From: Hymenobacter yonginensis
Lineage (GTDB): Bacteria > Bacteroidota > Bacteroidia > Cytophagales > Hymenobacteraceae
Direction: 5' to 3'
Assembly: GCF_027625995.1 (NCBI RefSeq)
Contig: NZ_CP115396.1
Coordinates: 1,736,001 to 1,800,000 of the forward strand
Length of the DNA stretch: 64,000 bases
In this document: positions 33,468 to 46,217 of the stretch, piece after piece
How the letters are laid out: each line of letters starts with the position of its first letter
How positions within the stretch are numbered: position 1 is the first letter of the stretch
Notes under the pieces: model-generated
Databases searched by the model: none
Told to the model about the DNA's origin: nothing
The model's input: the letters and a program-made list of their open reading frames with translations, nothing else
Translations under genes and position numbers: made by a program

Positions 33468-34058
33468 CTACTTGCCCAGCAGCTTGGCCACGTACTTGCC
33501 CACAATGTCGAACTCCAGGTTCACGCGGTGGCCGGGCTGCAGGTCCTGGAAAGTGGTATGCTCGTAGGTATACGGGATAATGGCCACCGAAAAACCGTCG
33601 TCGGTGCTGTTGAAGCAAGTGAGGCTGGTGCCATTAATGCAGATGGAGCCTTTTTCCACGGTTACGCGGCCGGCGCCGGGCTCGTGGCGGAAGCGGTACA
33701 GCCAGCTACCGTTCTGGTCTTCCACGGCCTCGCACTCAGCCGTGAGGTCGACGTGGCCCTGCACGATGTGGCCGTCGAAGCGGCCGTTGGCGGCCAGGCA
33801 GCGCTCCAGGTTCACCCGGCGGCCGGGCGCCCAGGCGTTCAGGTTGGTTTTCTGCAGCGTCTCGTCGATGGCCGTTACCACGTGGGTGCCCGCCATGCCG
33901 TCTACGGCCACCACGGTCAGGCACACGCCGTCGTGGGCCACGCTCTGGTCGATTTTCAGCTCCTGCGCGAAGCCCGACTGCACGGTGAAGTGGATATTGG
34001 AGTTTTCGCGGCGCACGTCCGTGATGGTGCCGAGGGTTTCGATGATGCCGGTGAACAT
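33468..34058 (-). CDS. ribE: Riboflavin synthase
   Basis: 196 residues with two similar lumazine-binding halves. The first begins MFTGIIETLGTITDVRREN and contains SVAHDGVCLTVVAVDG. The second has GHIVQGHVDLTAECEAVE and KGSICINGTSLTCFNSTDDG. The enzyme dismutates two 6,7-dimethyl-8-ribityllumazine molecules into riboflavin as a homotrimer. Length and motifs are standard. It lies alone rather than in a rib operon; the zinc-ribbon gene upstream on the same strand is 41 bp away. Confidence 0.95.
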   Translation of the reverse strand: MFTGIIETLGTITDVRRENSNIHFTVQSGFAQELKIDQSVAHDGVCLTVVAVDGMAGTHVVTAIDETLQKTNLNAWAPGRRVNLERCLAANGRFDGHIVQGHVDLTAECEAVEDQNGSWLYRFRHEPGAGRVTVEKGSICINGTSLTCFNSTDDGFSVAIIPYTYEHTTFQDLQPGHRVNLEFDIVGKYVAKLLGK

Positions 34059-34099
34059 GAAGGAAGCGAAAGTCTGGTGATAAGGGAAGCGCGGCCGGA

Positions 34100-34729
34100 T
34101 TAGTCGCGCAGTACGTCGTACAACTCGCCTTGCTGGTGCATGTTTACAAGTTTGCTGAGGGGCACCGCATATTGGTTGGGCTGATAGTTGTTGGCGTCGT
34201 GCGAATGCTGGTAGGCTTTGAAGCTGCCTTCGGCGGCCTTGCTTGGCGACACATACACGCTGTCGGGCACCACTTTCTGCACGCGCAGCAGCATTACGTT
34301 GCCTTTATCAGCCGTGTTCAGCACGTACACGTCGCCGACCTGGGGCTGGCGCAGGCGGGCCAGTTCCTCCTTGTCCTGCTCATCCTTGGGCTTGGACGTG
34401 AGGGCGGCCACTGCAAAGAACGCCACGGCCGCGCCTACCAGCATCAGGCCGATAAACTGCCACCACGGCCGGCCGGTCTGCTTTTGCAGATGTTTCGCCG
34501 ACGGCAGCAGGCTGGCCGGAATGGCGCTTTCCGAGCCACTCTGCCGGCAGTTGGCGCAGACCACCTGCATCCGGCGCGAAACCGGAAACAGCGGCACGAA
34601 AAACAGGTGGGCGTAGCGGCTGAAAAACAGCAAGCTCAACGCTTCGTTGTTGGCACAGGCCGTGCATGCGTGGCCGGGCGTGGGGATGGTGCGCAGGTGC
34701 GACTCACGCGTTCCGAAAATGAAGATCAT
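34100..34729 (-). CDS. Zinc-ribbon membrane protein of unknown function
   Basis: 209 residues. The N-terminus MIFIFGTRESHLRTIPTPGH, with cysteine pairs C22/C25 and C58/C61 flanking the aromatic segment FFSRYAHLFFVPLFPVSRR, is the pattern of a widespread zinc-ribbon domain. One transmembrane helix follows at about 88-112 (WWQFIGLMLVGAAVAFFAVA). The C-terminal domain (VGDVYVLNTADKGNVMLLRV) is probably outside the cytoplasm and resembles a small beta-barrel. I do not know the function. Confidence 0.78.
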   Translation of the reverse strand: MIFIFGTRESHLRTIPTPGHACTACANNEALSLLFFSRYAHLFFVPLFPVSRRMQVVCANCRQSGSESAIPASLLPSAKHLQKQTGRPWWQFIGLMLVGAAVAFFAVAALTSKPKDEQDKEELARLRQPQVGDVYVLNTADKGNVMLLRVQKVVPDSVYVSPSKAAEGSFKAYQHSHDANNYQPNQYAVPLSKLVNMHQQGELYDVLRD

Positions 34730-34875
34730 GCGCTATTAGATATAAGATTGAAAATCAAGCAACAGCAATAAAATTTAGTTTGCCGGTGTGCAGCCCATCC
34801 GACGTAATGCGGCGGGCCGGCCCGGCAGATGGCGGAGTGAACATACTGGTAAAAGGCAGCAGTATCGATATTCTG

Positions 34876-36312
34876 CTACTTACCGCGGCCTTCAATGATA
34901 ATCTTGAGCGTGTAGAGCAGCACCCGGAAGTCCATGGCCAGGCTCATGTTTTCGATGTAGAGGATGTCGAACTTGAGGCGTTCGACCATCTGGGCCACGG
35001 TTTCGGCGTAGCCGTATTTCACTTGGCCGAGGCTGGTGAGGCCGGGCCGCACGCGGTGCAGGTGGCGGTAGTGGGGCGCAATCTGCACAATCTGGTCGAT
35101 GAAGAACTGCCGCTCCGGCCGCGGCCCCACGATGCTCATGTCGCCCTTGATGACATTCCAGAACTGCGGCAGCTCATCGACCCGCACCTTGCGCATAAAG
35201 CGGCCCCAGGGCGTGATGCGCGGGTCGTGGTCGGAGCTGAGCGAAGGGCCCTGCTTCTCGGCGTCCACGTACATCGAGCGGAACTTGTAGATGCGGAACG
35301 GCTGGCCCAGCCGCCCGATGCGCTCCTGCGAGTAGAACACCGGCCCCGGCGAGGAGAGCTTCACCATGATGGCCGTGAACAGGTAGCCCGGCCAAGCCAG
35401 CAGCAAAAACACGCTCGACGCCACCACGTCAATCACCCGCTTGAGCACCTTCTGCCACACCGGCAGCAAATCCTGCTTGATTTCGATGAGGGGCGTGCCG
35501 AACACGTGGCTCACCTTCACCGAGCCCAGCAGCATCTGGTAGAGGTCGGGCAGGATGCTCACGCGGGCCGGCGTGCCTTCCAGCAGCGTCAGAATCTCCT
35601 CAATCACGCGGTGCTCACTGGGCTCGATGGCAATGACCACCTGCTCGATGCCGAGGGCCCGGATCAGGGCGGGCAGGCGGCGGTAGGAGCCGCGGGCGGG
35701 CAGCTCGGCGGCCAGGGCCTCGTCGATGGCGCCTTCCTCAATCGGCGTGAAGCCCACCACTTTCAGCCCCAGATGGCGGCCGGTGCGGCGCAGCTCCTGA
35801 AGCGTATCGAGGGCCAGGGCGTTGGAGCCCACCAGCAGCGTATTGAAGAAGATGGTGCCGTTGCGCACCAAGTGCTGCACGCTGCTCACGGCCCAGGTGC
35901 GCAGAATGGCCGTGAGGGTGAAGTGCAGCAGGAAGTAGGCCGAAATGGTTTTGTAGTACGAGCGGTAGTTCTGCACGCCCTCGTCATCAAGCAGCAGCAC
36001 GAAGAAAATCACCAGCGCCCCCAGCACCGACACCCGCGCCAGCCGGATAATCTCGGCCAGCCGCGACTTGCGGAAAATGTCGCGGTACTCGCCGATCAGG
36101 GCGTAAAGCACAGTCCAGAAGGCGGCAATCATCAGGGCCGAGCCCGAGAGAAAGAACAGCGCGCCTTCCGTGAAGCGGTAGCCTTCGGTGATTTCCTGCA
36201 ACAGGTACTTGCGCAGCAGAAAGAAGCACACCCAGGCCAGCAAGGCCGCCAGAAAGTCGGCGGCTATCAGCTTCAGTAGTTGGAAGGTGCGAATCAAGGG
36301 CAGCGCAATCAA
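34876..36312 (-). CDS. Undecaprenyl-phosphate sugar-1-phosphate transferase (exopolysaccharide initiation)
   Basis: A 478-residue polyprenyl glycosylphosphotransferase that starts polysaccharide repeat synthesis by moving a sugar-1-phosphate to undecaprenyl phosphate. Four N-terminal membrane helices are followed by a CoA-binding-like middle domain (about 160-270) and a C-terminal transferase domain: KRVIDVVASSVFLLLAWPGY, SPGPVFYSQERIGRLGQPF, YKFRSMYVDAE, VRVDELPQFWNVIKGDMSIV and GPRPE. The start is TTG 36312; no ATG precedes the first helix. A TACCTTTG box lies 103 bp upstream on the same strand. No glycosyltransferase cluster is adjacent. Confidence 0.92.
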   Translation of the reverse strand: MIALPLIRTFQLLKLIAADFLAALLAWVCFFLLRKYLLQEITEGYRFTEGALFFLSGSALMIAAFWTVLYALIGEYRDIFRKSRLAEIIRLARVSVLGALVIFFVLLLDDEGVQNYRSYYKTISAYFLLHFTLTAILRTWAVSSVQHLVRNGTIFFNTLLVGSNALALDTLQELRRTGRHLGLKVVGFTPIEEGAIDEALAAELPARGSYRRLPALIRALGIEQVVIAIEPSEHRVIEEILTLLEGTPARVSILPDLYQMLLGSVKVSHVFGTPLIEIKQDLLPVWQKVLKRVIDVVASSVFLLLAWPGYLFTAIMVKLSSPGPVFYSQERIGRLGQPFRIYKFRSMYVDAEKQGPSLSSDHDPRITPWGRFMRKVRVDELPQFWNVIKGDMSIVGPRPERQFFIDQIVQIAPHYRHLHRVRPGLTSLGQVKYGYAETVAQMVERLKFDILYIENMSLAMDFRVLLYTLKIIIEGRGK

Positions 36313-36414
36313 GCCGGCCGCCAGGGCCGGCGCGTGATATTATGGGGGCGAATGGGTAGCTTCGCACCGGATTTAATGCCCTAAAGGGCCTGCACGGCCC
36401 GTTTTGGAGCCTCG

Positions 36415-36422
36415 CAAAGGTA
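36415..36422 (-). promoter_or_regulatory. Bacteroidota -7 box TACCTTTG before the sugar-phosphate transferase
   Basis: Exact TAnnTTTG on the minus strand, 103 bp upstream of the TTG start at 36312. Confidence 0.4.
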
Positions 36423-36516
36423 GAGCAATAAACCAGAATCCATACAGCCTCTGTGGCGGGCAGCCTGGCCGCCCCCGGCGTCTGCCGTCCACCACAGGCC
36501 TGTCCTTCCCTCCCGT

Positions 36517-37170
36517 ATGCACGCCGACACCTACCGACACCGCGGCCAGCGCCGCACCCTCGTGGAAGAGCTGCGCCGCAAAGGCATCCACCACGAGCGG
36601 GTGCTGGCCGCGGTGCTGGCCGTGCCGCGCCACGCCTTCTTCGAAACCGGCTTCGAGGCGCATGCCTACCAGGACAAGGCGTTTCCCATCGGCGAAGGCC
36701 AAACCATTTCGCAGCCCTACACCGTGGCCTACCAGACGGCCCTGCTCGACCCCACTCCCGAACACCGGGTGCTGGAGGTGGGCACCGGCTCGGGCTACCA
36801 GTGCTGCGTGCTGCTGGAGCTTACGCCCCACGTGTTCAGCATCGAGTACCAGCCGGTGCTGTTTGAGCGCACCTGCCGCCGCCTGGCCCACCTGCACCGC
36901 ACGGCCCAGCTGTTCTGCGGCGACGGCTCGGTGGGCCTGCCCCAGCACGCGCCCTTCGACCGGATTCTGGTGACGGCCGGCTCCCCGACCCTGCCCCGCC
37001 CGCTGCTGCGGCAGCTGCGCGTGGGCGGCTGCCTGGTGATTCCGGTGGGCGACGCGCAGGTGCAGCGCATGGTGCGCGTGACGCGGGTGAGCGAGGAGGA
37101 ATTCACGCGCGAGGAGTTCGAGGAGTTCCGGTTTGTGCCGCTGTTGGGCCAGGCCGGCTGGGCCAGCTAG
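36517..37170 (+). CDS. pcm: Protein-L-isoaspartate O-methyltransferase
   Basis: 217 residues, standard for the family. It repairs damaged proteins by methylating isoaspartyl residues with S-adenosylmethionine. Features are the N-terminal helices (RTLVEELRRKGIHHERVLAA), VPRHAFFETGFEAHAYQDKA, GEGQTISQPYTVAYQTALL with the active-site segment, the SAM motif VLEVGTGSGYQCCVLLEL and FDRILVTAGSPTLPRPLLRQ. Divergent from the sugar-phosphate transferase and followed by a terminator. Confidence 0.94.
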   Translation: MHADTYRHRGQRRTLVEELRRKGIHHERVLAAVLAVPRHAFFETGFEAHAYQDKAFPIGEGQTISQPYTVAYQTALLDPTPEHRVLEVGTGSGYQCCVLLELTPHVFSIEYQPVLFERTCRRLAHLHRTAQLFCGDGSVGLPQHAPFDRILVTAGSPTLPRPLLRQLRVGGCLVIPVGDAQVQRMVRVTRVSEEEFTREEFEEFRFVPLLGQAGWAS

Positions 37171-37194
37171 GCGCCGTTTCAACCACCAAAAACT

Positions 37195-37240
37195 AAAGCC
37201 GCCTTTCTTTCCTGCCGGAGAGAAGGGCGGCTTTTTTTGT
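37195..37240 (+). terminator. Terminator after pcm
   Basis: AAAGCCGCC pairs with GGCGGCTTT, enclosing a loop with TTTC/GAGAAG, and is followed by seven T residues. Confidence 0.85.
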
Positions 37241-37429
37241 GGGGCGCGGGCGGCGGCGGCACGGCCTGCGAAATGGTTTTGCCCGCATCTTTTGCGGCCG
37301 TGTTGTAACTTGTCGGACCATCACTACGCAGCAGCCCAAAACCAGCTGTTGCGCACGCACTTACCCTACTTTCGCCGGCTTGCCGCCGGCCATTCCCGTC
37401 GTTATTTCTTCCACCTTTTTTCCTGTTCA

Positions 37430-39646
37430 ATGCGAAACAGATCTTTACTCAAACTATTGCTGCTGCTAACCGGGCTGCTTGGCCAGCTAGGCGCCACGGC
37501 CCAGCAGCGCGGCACCCGCTACCCCGAGCAATACTATGGCTTCCGGTGTGCCTCCGACAGCCTGCAGCAGCTGGAATGGGCCCGCAACCCGGCCGCTGAG
37601 CGCGAATACCGCGCCTTTATCCGGAGCGTGGCCATGATGCCCGCCGCCGAGCAGGCCCGCCTGCTGGCCGCCCCCGACGTAACGGTGCCGGTGGTGGTGC
37701 ACGTTATTCATTCGGGCACCGGCAACAACATCACCGAGGCGCAGGTGAACGATGCCATCCGCATCCTGAACGAGGACTTCAGCAAAACCAACCGCGACAC
37801 GGCCGACGTGATTCCGGAGTTTCAGCCACTATATGCCAACGTGGGCTTCCGGTTCCGGCTGGCCAAGAAAGACCCCGACGGCAACTGCACTACCGGCATC
37901 ACGCGCACCTACTCCACCCAAACCAACGTCGGCGATAACAACGTGAAGAACGTGATTCGCTGGGACCCCAACCGCTACCTCAACATCTGGGTGGTGGAAG
38001 TGGCCAACGGGGCCGGCGGCTACGCCTACCTGCCCTGCGCCGGCACCGCCCTCGACGGCATCGTGATTCGCAACGGGCAGTTTGGCAGCACGGGCCGCTC
38101 CTGCGGCAGCAACTTCTGCAACCGCTCGCTCACCCACGAAGTAGGCCACTACTTTGGCCTGCCCCACACCTGGGGCCCTTCCAACACGCCCGGCACCGCC
38201 TCCAACTGCGGCCTCGACGACGGCATTGCCGACACGCCCAACACGTCGGGCGTTTCTTCCGGCTGCCCTTCCACCACCTACCGCCCTTGCAACGCCGACG
38301 GTACCGGCAGCACCACGCCCAACAACAACCCCACCGGCATTCTGGCCAACGTGCAGAACTACATGGACTATGCCACCTGCGCCAAGATGTTCACGCTGGG
38401 CCAGAAAACGGTGATGCGCGCCTCGCTCACCCGCTTCTGCCGCTCCACGTTGGTATCGGCCCAGAACCTGCTGGATACCGGCACCAACGACGGCTATCAG
38501 GGCGGCATCTGCGCGCCAGTGGCCGCCTTCCGGCCTTCTACCAGCAGCGTGTGTGAAGGCGGCAGCATCACCTTCACCGACTACTCCTACAACTACAACT
38601 ACGTGGCCGCCACCACCCAGTTCGACTGGCGCTTCACGGGTGGCACGCCGGCCACCAGCACGGCCCGCAACCCCGTGGTGACCTATCCCACGGCTGGCAC
38701 CTACGACGCCACGCTCATCATCATCACCCCGAACGGGCGCGATACGCTGAAGCTGGATCGGGTAGTGCAGGTGCTGGGCGCCAACTCCGGCGAGCAGGCC
38801 CCACTGATTGAGTCGTTTGAAAATGCCGACTTCCCCAACAACTACGCCGGCACCCCGGTCCGCAACTGGACCATCACCTCCTCCATACCCGGCGCAAACC
38901 CCTTCAGCTGGCAGCGCGCCAACGGCACGGCAGCCACCGGCGTAGCCTACCTGCTGGCCCCCAACCCGTCGTTGCCGGATGGTACGTTGAGCACGCTCAC
39001 TTCGCCCAACATCAACCTGAGCAGCATCGGCACCACCCCCACCTTGAGCTTTGAGCGTGCCTATGCCCGCCGCTCGGCCACCATCAACGACGTGCTGCGC
39101 ATCTCGTTCAGCACCGACTGCGGGGCTACGTGGTCGGCACCGCTGACCTACAACGCTGCCGCCCTCGACACCAAGAACGGGGCCATCATCACCAACTTCG
39201 TGCCTACCAGCCGCGCCGATTGGCAGACCACGACCATTCCGCTGCCGCTGGCTTACCAGGGTGCTACCAAGTTCCTGGTGCGGTTTGAGGCAGTGAGCAA
39301 CGTGGGCAACCGTATCTGCCTCGACAACGTGCGCCTGCTCGACCCGCAGGCCCCGCTGGCCAACCAGGAGGCCGAACTGGCCCGCCGCGGCATCAGCGTG
39401 TTCCCGAACCCGCTGACCGCTGAAACCGCCGTGCATTTCACCCTGACCACCGCCACCCGCGCCGCCGTACGCCTCACCGACATGCTGGGCCGCGAAGTAG
39501 CGCAGGTAGCTGCCAAAACCTACGGCACGGGCGCCCAGAGCATCCGCCTGCAAGGCGCGGCCGGCCAGCCGTTGACTTCCGGCGTGTACCTGGTGCACCT
39601 CACCCTCGGCGACCAGACCTTCACCACGAAGGTGCTGGTGAATTAG
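37430..39646 (+). CDS. M43 (pappalysin-type) zinc metalloprotease with PKD and T9SS sorting domains
   Basis: A secreted protease of 738 residues. Signal peptide MRNRSLLKLLLLLTGLLGQL (to ATAQ), a propeptide-like region, then the catalytic domain with HEVGHYFGLPH at 236-246 (HExxHxxGxxH) and the Met-turn NYMDYATCAKMFT. A PKD-like domain (APVAAFRPSTSSVCEGGSIT; TYPTAGTYDATLIIITPNG) and a beta-sandwich adhesion-like domain (FENADFPNNY...) follow. The C-terminal type A sorting domain (ISVFPNPLTAETAVHFTLTT to FTTKVLVN) makes it a T9SS substrate. The upstream reading frame of about 99 codons is not coding. Confidence 0.94.
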   Translation: MRNRSLLKLLLLLTGLLGQLGATAQQRGTRYPEQYYGFRCASDSLQQLEWARNPAAEREYRAFIRSVAMMPAAEQARLLAAPDVTVPVVVHVIHSGTGNNITEAQVNDAIRILNEDFSKTNRDTADVIPEFQPLYANVGFRFRLAKKDPDGNCTTGITRTYSTQTNVGDNNVKNVIRWDPNRYLNIWVVEVANGAGGYAYLPCAGTALDGIVIRNGQFGSTGRSCGSNFCNRSLTHEVGHYFGLPHTWGPSNTPGTASNCGLDDGIADTPNTSGVSSGCPSTTYRPCNADGTGSTTPNNNPTGILANVQNYMDYATCAKMFTLGQKTVMRASLTRFCRSTLVSAQNLLDTGTNDGYQGGICAPVAAFRPSTSSVCEGGSITFTDYSYNYNYVAATTQFDWRFTGGTPATSTARNPVVTYPTAGTYDATLIIITPNGRDTLKLDRVVQVLGANSGEQAPLIESFENADFPNNYAGTPVRNWTITSSIPGANPFSWQRANGTAATGVAYLLAPNPSLPDGTLSTLTSPNINLSSIGTTPTLSFERAYARRSATINDVLRISFSTDCGATWSAPLTYNAAALDTKNGAIITNFVPTSRADWQTTTIPLPLAYQGATKFLVRFEAVSNVGNRICLDNVRLLDPQAPLANQEAELARRGISVFPNPLTAETAVHFTLTTATRAAVRLTDMLGREVAQVAAKTYGTGAQSIRLQGAAGQPLTSGVYLVHLTLGDQTFTTKVLVN

Positions 39647-39665
39647 CCGGTTCCACTACCTTTTG

Positions 39666-39702
39666 AAGCCCCCGGTGCCAGTTGGCGCCGGGGGCTTTTT
39701 TT
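39666..39702 (+). terminator. Terminator after the M43 protease
   Basis: GCCCCCGG pairs with CCGGGGGC around a 12-base loop and is followed by a run of seven T. Confidence 0.9.
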
Positions 39703-39754
39703 GATGCCTGTCAGCGCTGAATCGGCAGACTGATGACCGCGCCGGGTCTGTGCC

Positions 39755-39762
39755 TATCTTTG
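39755..39762 (+). promoter_or_regulatory. Bacteroidota -7 box TATCTTTG before the second thioesterase
   Basis: Exact TAnnTTTG, 30 bp upstream of ATG 39792. It lies within the longer possible reading frame from 39750, which argues for the shorter start. Confidence 0.5.
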
Positions 39763-39791
39763 GGGCTTCATTCCTGATTCACTTTTTCCGC

Positions 39792-40313
39792 ATGATGCGC
39801 AAACAGAAGCCCGTCAAAGACTCGTTCGTGATTATGACCGAGCTGGTGCTGCCCAACGACACCAACACGCTCAACAACCTGATGGGCGGCCGGATGATGC
39901 ACCTGATGGACATTGCCGCCGCCATTGCCGCGCAGAAGCACTCCAACCGCATTGTCGTGACGGCCTCCGTCGACAACGTGTCGTTTCGGGAGGGCATCCG
40001 GCTGGGCAGCGTCGTGACGCTGCAGGCCCAGGTGACGCGGGCATTTGCCTCCAGCATGGAAGTGCACATTGATGTGTGGGCCGAGGACATTCCGAGCGGC
40101 ACCCGCATCAAAAGCAACGAGGCCTTCTTCACCTTCGTGGCCGTCGACCAGTCGGGCCGCCCGATTGACGTGCCCGAGGCCCTGCCCGAAACGCCCGAGG
40201 AAATTGCCCTTTACGATGGCGCCCTGCGCCGCCGCCAGCTGCGCCTGGTGCTGGGCGGCCGCATGAAGCCCGAAGAAGCCACCGAGCTGAAGGCTTTGTT
40301 CGCCATGGAGTAG
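39792..40313 (+). CDS. Acyl-CoA thioesterase, hotdog domain
   Basis: 173 residues. Hotdog signature: VMTELVLPNDTNTLNNLMGG-type stretch (here IMTELVLPNDTNTLNNLMGG) followed by RMMHLMDIAAAIAAQKHSNR with the catalytic aspartate, then TASVDNVSFREGIRLGSVVT. It belongs to the acyl-CoA hydrolase group that acts on medium or long acyl-CoA. A C-terminal tail (GRMKPEEATELKALFAME) is additional to the hotdog core. It differs enough from the thioesterase at 10251 to be a separate branch. The next gene follows 75 bp downstream. Confidence 0.9.
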   Translation: MMRKQKPVKDSFVIMTELVLPNDTNTLNNLMGGRMMHLMDIAAAIAAQKHSNRIVVTASVDNVSFREGIRLGSVVTLQAQVTRAFASSMEVHIDVWAEDIPSGTRIKSNEAFFTFVAVDQSGRPIDVPEALPETPEEIALYDGALRRRQLRLVLGGRMKPEEATELKALFAME

Positions 40314-40388
40314 CCGGGCGGCGGGGCCATCCAGCCCCGCGCAGCTACCTGCGCCGTTTCCTGGACGCTTTCCCCTATCTTCCAACCT

Positions 40389-41231
40389 ATGGATACTGCC
40401 GCTTCCCTCGCCTTCTTCCAGAACTTCTACACCGACGTGTCGCTGTACGTAGTGCCCGATTCGCAGCCCGCCGCGCCAGCGGAGTCGGCAGTTGCGCCGG
40501 CAGCGTCTGCGCTACCGCAGGCAGTGGCAGCGGCTGCGGCGCCCGTAGCAGCCAATCCAGCGCCGGCAGCGGCGGCTAAACCCACCGTTCAGGCAGCCCC
40601 GGCACTACCCGCCACGCCGCAACCAGCGCCGGTTGCGGCGGCAGTGCCTCCCACTCCAGCGCCACCAGTACCGGCCCCGGCACCCGCGCCGGTGGTGCCG
40701 CCCGTTAAGGTGCCGGTTGACGCGGGGCCGCTGTTCAACTCGTTCACGCTGGCCGAGCTGCCGGCCGCGCCGGTGGCGCCGCCTTCGCAGCCGGGCCGGG
40801 TGCAGCCCACGCCTACTCAGTCGCCGGTGGCGCACATTCCGTTTTCCACCATGGGCAGCAACCCCAACGGCCTGCTGATTCTGGTGCGGGTGTCGCCCGA
40901 TGAGTTCCGGAAGCTGCCCCGCAACGTGTTCCTCAACAACATCCTCAAGGCCATCCGGCTGGTGATGGAAGACGTGGTGCTGGTGAACGTGGAGCACGAG
41001 AAGTTTCCGGTGGCGCTGTGCAGTTTGCGCCAGCATCTGGCCGCCCGGCAGTTTCTGGCCTTCGGCAAAAACCTGCTCGACGTGGCCGTATACACCACTC
41101 AGCCCTACGAGCCGGTGTTGCTTTACGGCGACACGGCCTTCCTCGGCGCCAGCGAAATTAAGATGCTGGAGTACGATGCTGGCCGCAAAAAGCAGCTCTG
41201 GCAGTCCATGCAACGGATGTTTCTGGGGTAA
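40389..41231 (+). CDS. Protein of unknown function: short N-terminal motif, long Ala/Pro linker, conserved C-terminal domain
   Basis: 280 residues in three parts. Residues 1-25 (MDTAASLAFFQNFYTDVSLY) look like a short folded or binding segment. Residues 26-150 are an Ala/Pro/Val-rich disordered linker. Residues 150-280 form a compact alpha/beta domain (NGLLILVRVSPDEFRKLPRN, VFLNNILKAIRLVMEDVVLV, FGKNLLDVAVYTTQPYEPVL). There is no signal peptide or membrane span, so it is cytoplasmic. I do not recognise a family. The tethered design suggests a protein that links a partner bound by the N-terminal motif to the C-terminal domain. Confidence 0.7.
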   Translation: MDTAASLAFFQNFYTDVSLYVVPDSQPAAPAESAVAPAASALPQAVAAAAAPVAANPAPAAAAKPTVQAAPALPATPQPAPVAAAVPPTPAPPVPAPAPAPVVPPVKVPVDAGPLFNSFTLAELPAAPVAPPSQPGRVQPTPTQSPVAHIPFSTMGSNPNGLLILVRVSPDEFRKLPRNVFLNNILKAIRLVMEDVVLVNVEHEKFPVALCSLRQHLAARQFLAFGKNLLDVAVYTTQPYEPVLLYGDTAFLGASEIKMLEYDAGRKKQLWQSMQRMFLG

Positions 41232-41257
41232 CCGCCAGCCGCTGTCGTTTCAGCTAC

Positions 41258-41299
41258 AAAGCCTCTTTGCCGCTCCCATGCGGCAAAGAGGCTTTTTTT
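41258..41299 (+). terminator. Terminator after the Ala/Pro-rich protein
   Basis: AAAGCCTCTTTGCCG pairs perfectly with CGGCAAAGAGGCTTT across an eight-base loop, with a T-run following. Confidence 0.92.
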
Positions 41300-41477
41300 A
41301 TGTCAAACAACTGAATTACAACATATTATCAACTAAGAAAATATCATCTAAAAACAGGCTAATGCGCGTTAGCTCAGGAAAAAAGGCGGCGCTTTAGTTG
41401 AATGAGCCGGTGGTGTAGCCTAACTTACTGTTTCGCAACGACTTCGGGCAGCCTGCCCGCCTTCCGGTTATCTGCCT

Positions 41478-45998
<4,521 letters not shown>

Positions 45999-46004
45999 AC
46001 AATG

Positions 46005-46203
46005 TAGAGACGCATACTTGCGTCTCGTCGTCCGCGCCGCCAGAACGAGGTAGAGACGCGACACTTCGCGTCTCGTCGTTGAACGACCGGAACCGCGCAT
46101 AACCGCACAGCAATAACAACATCAGCAACGGCGAGACGCAACATATTGCGTCTCTACATCGCCCAACTATCAGCAACGATTGAGACGCAAATATGCGTCT
46201 CTA
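46005..46203. repeat. GAGACGC hairpin element between gltB and gltD
   Basis: Four short palindromes: 46005-46026 (TAGAGACGCATACTTGCGTC...), 46051-46074, 46133-46156 and 46182-46203. Each pairs GAGACGC with GCGTCTC. Units 3 and 4 are inverted relative to units 1 and 2, shown by the TA flank and by shared neighbours (CAGCAACG beside units 3 and 4; CGTCGTTG beside unit 2). The whole set again forms arms around a core. It lies in the presumed gltB-gltD mRNA. Confidence 0.82.
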
Positions 46204-46217
46204 CACAGTTCTAGAAC

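Noticed and set aside
34780-36279. Plus-strand ORF of 499 codons
   Set aside because: Antisense to the sugar-phosphate transferase; His-rich low-information protein.
37829-39598. Minus-strand ORF of 589 codons
   Set aside because: Antisense to the M43 protease; Gly/Ala/Val repetition reflects codon structure of the real gene.
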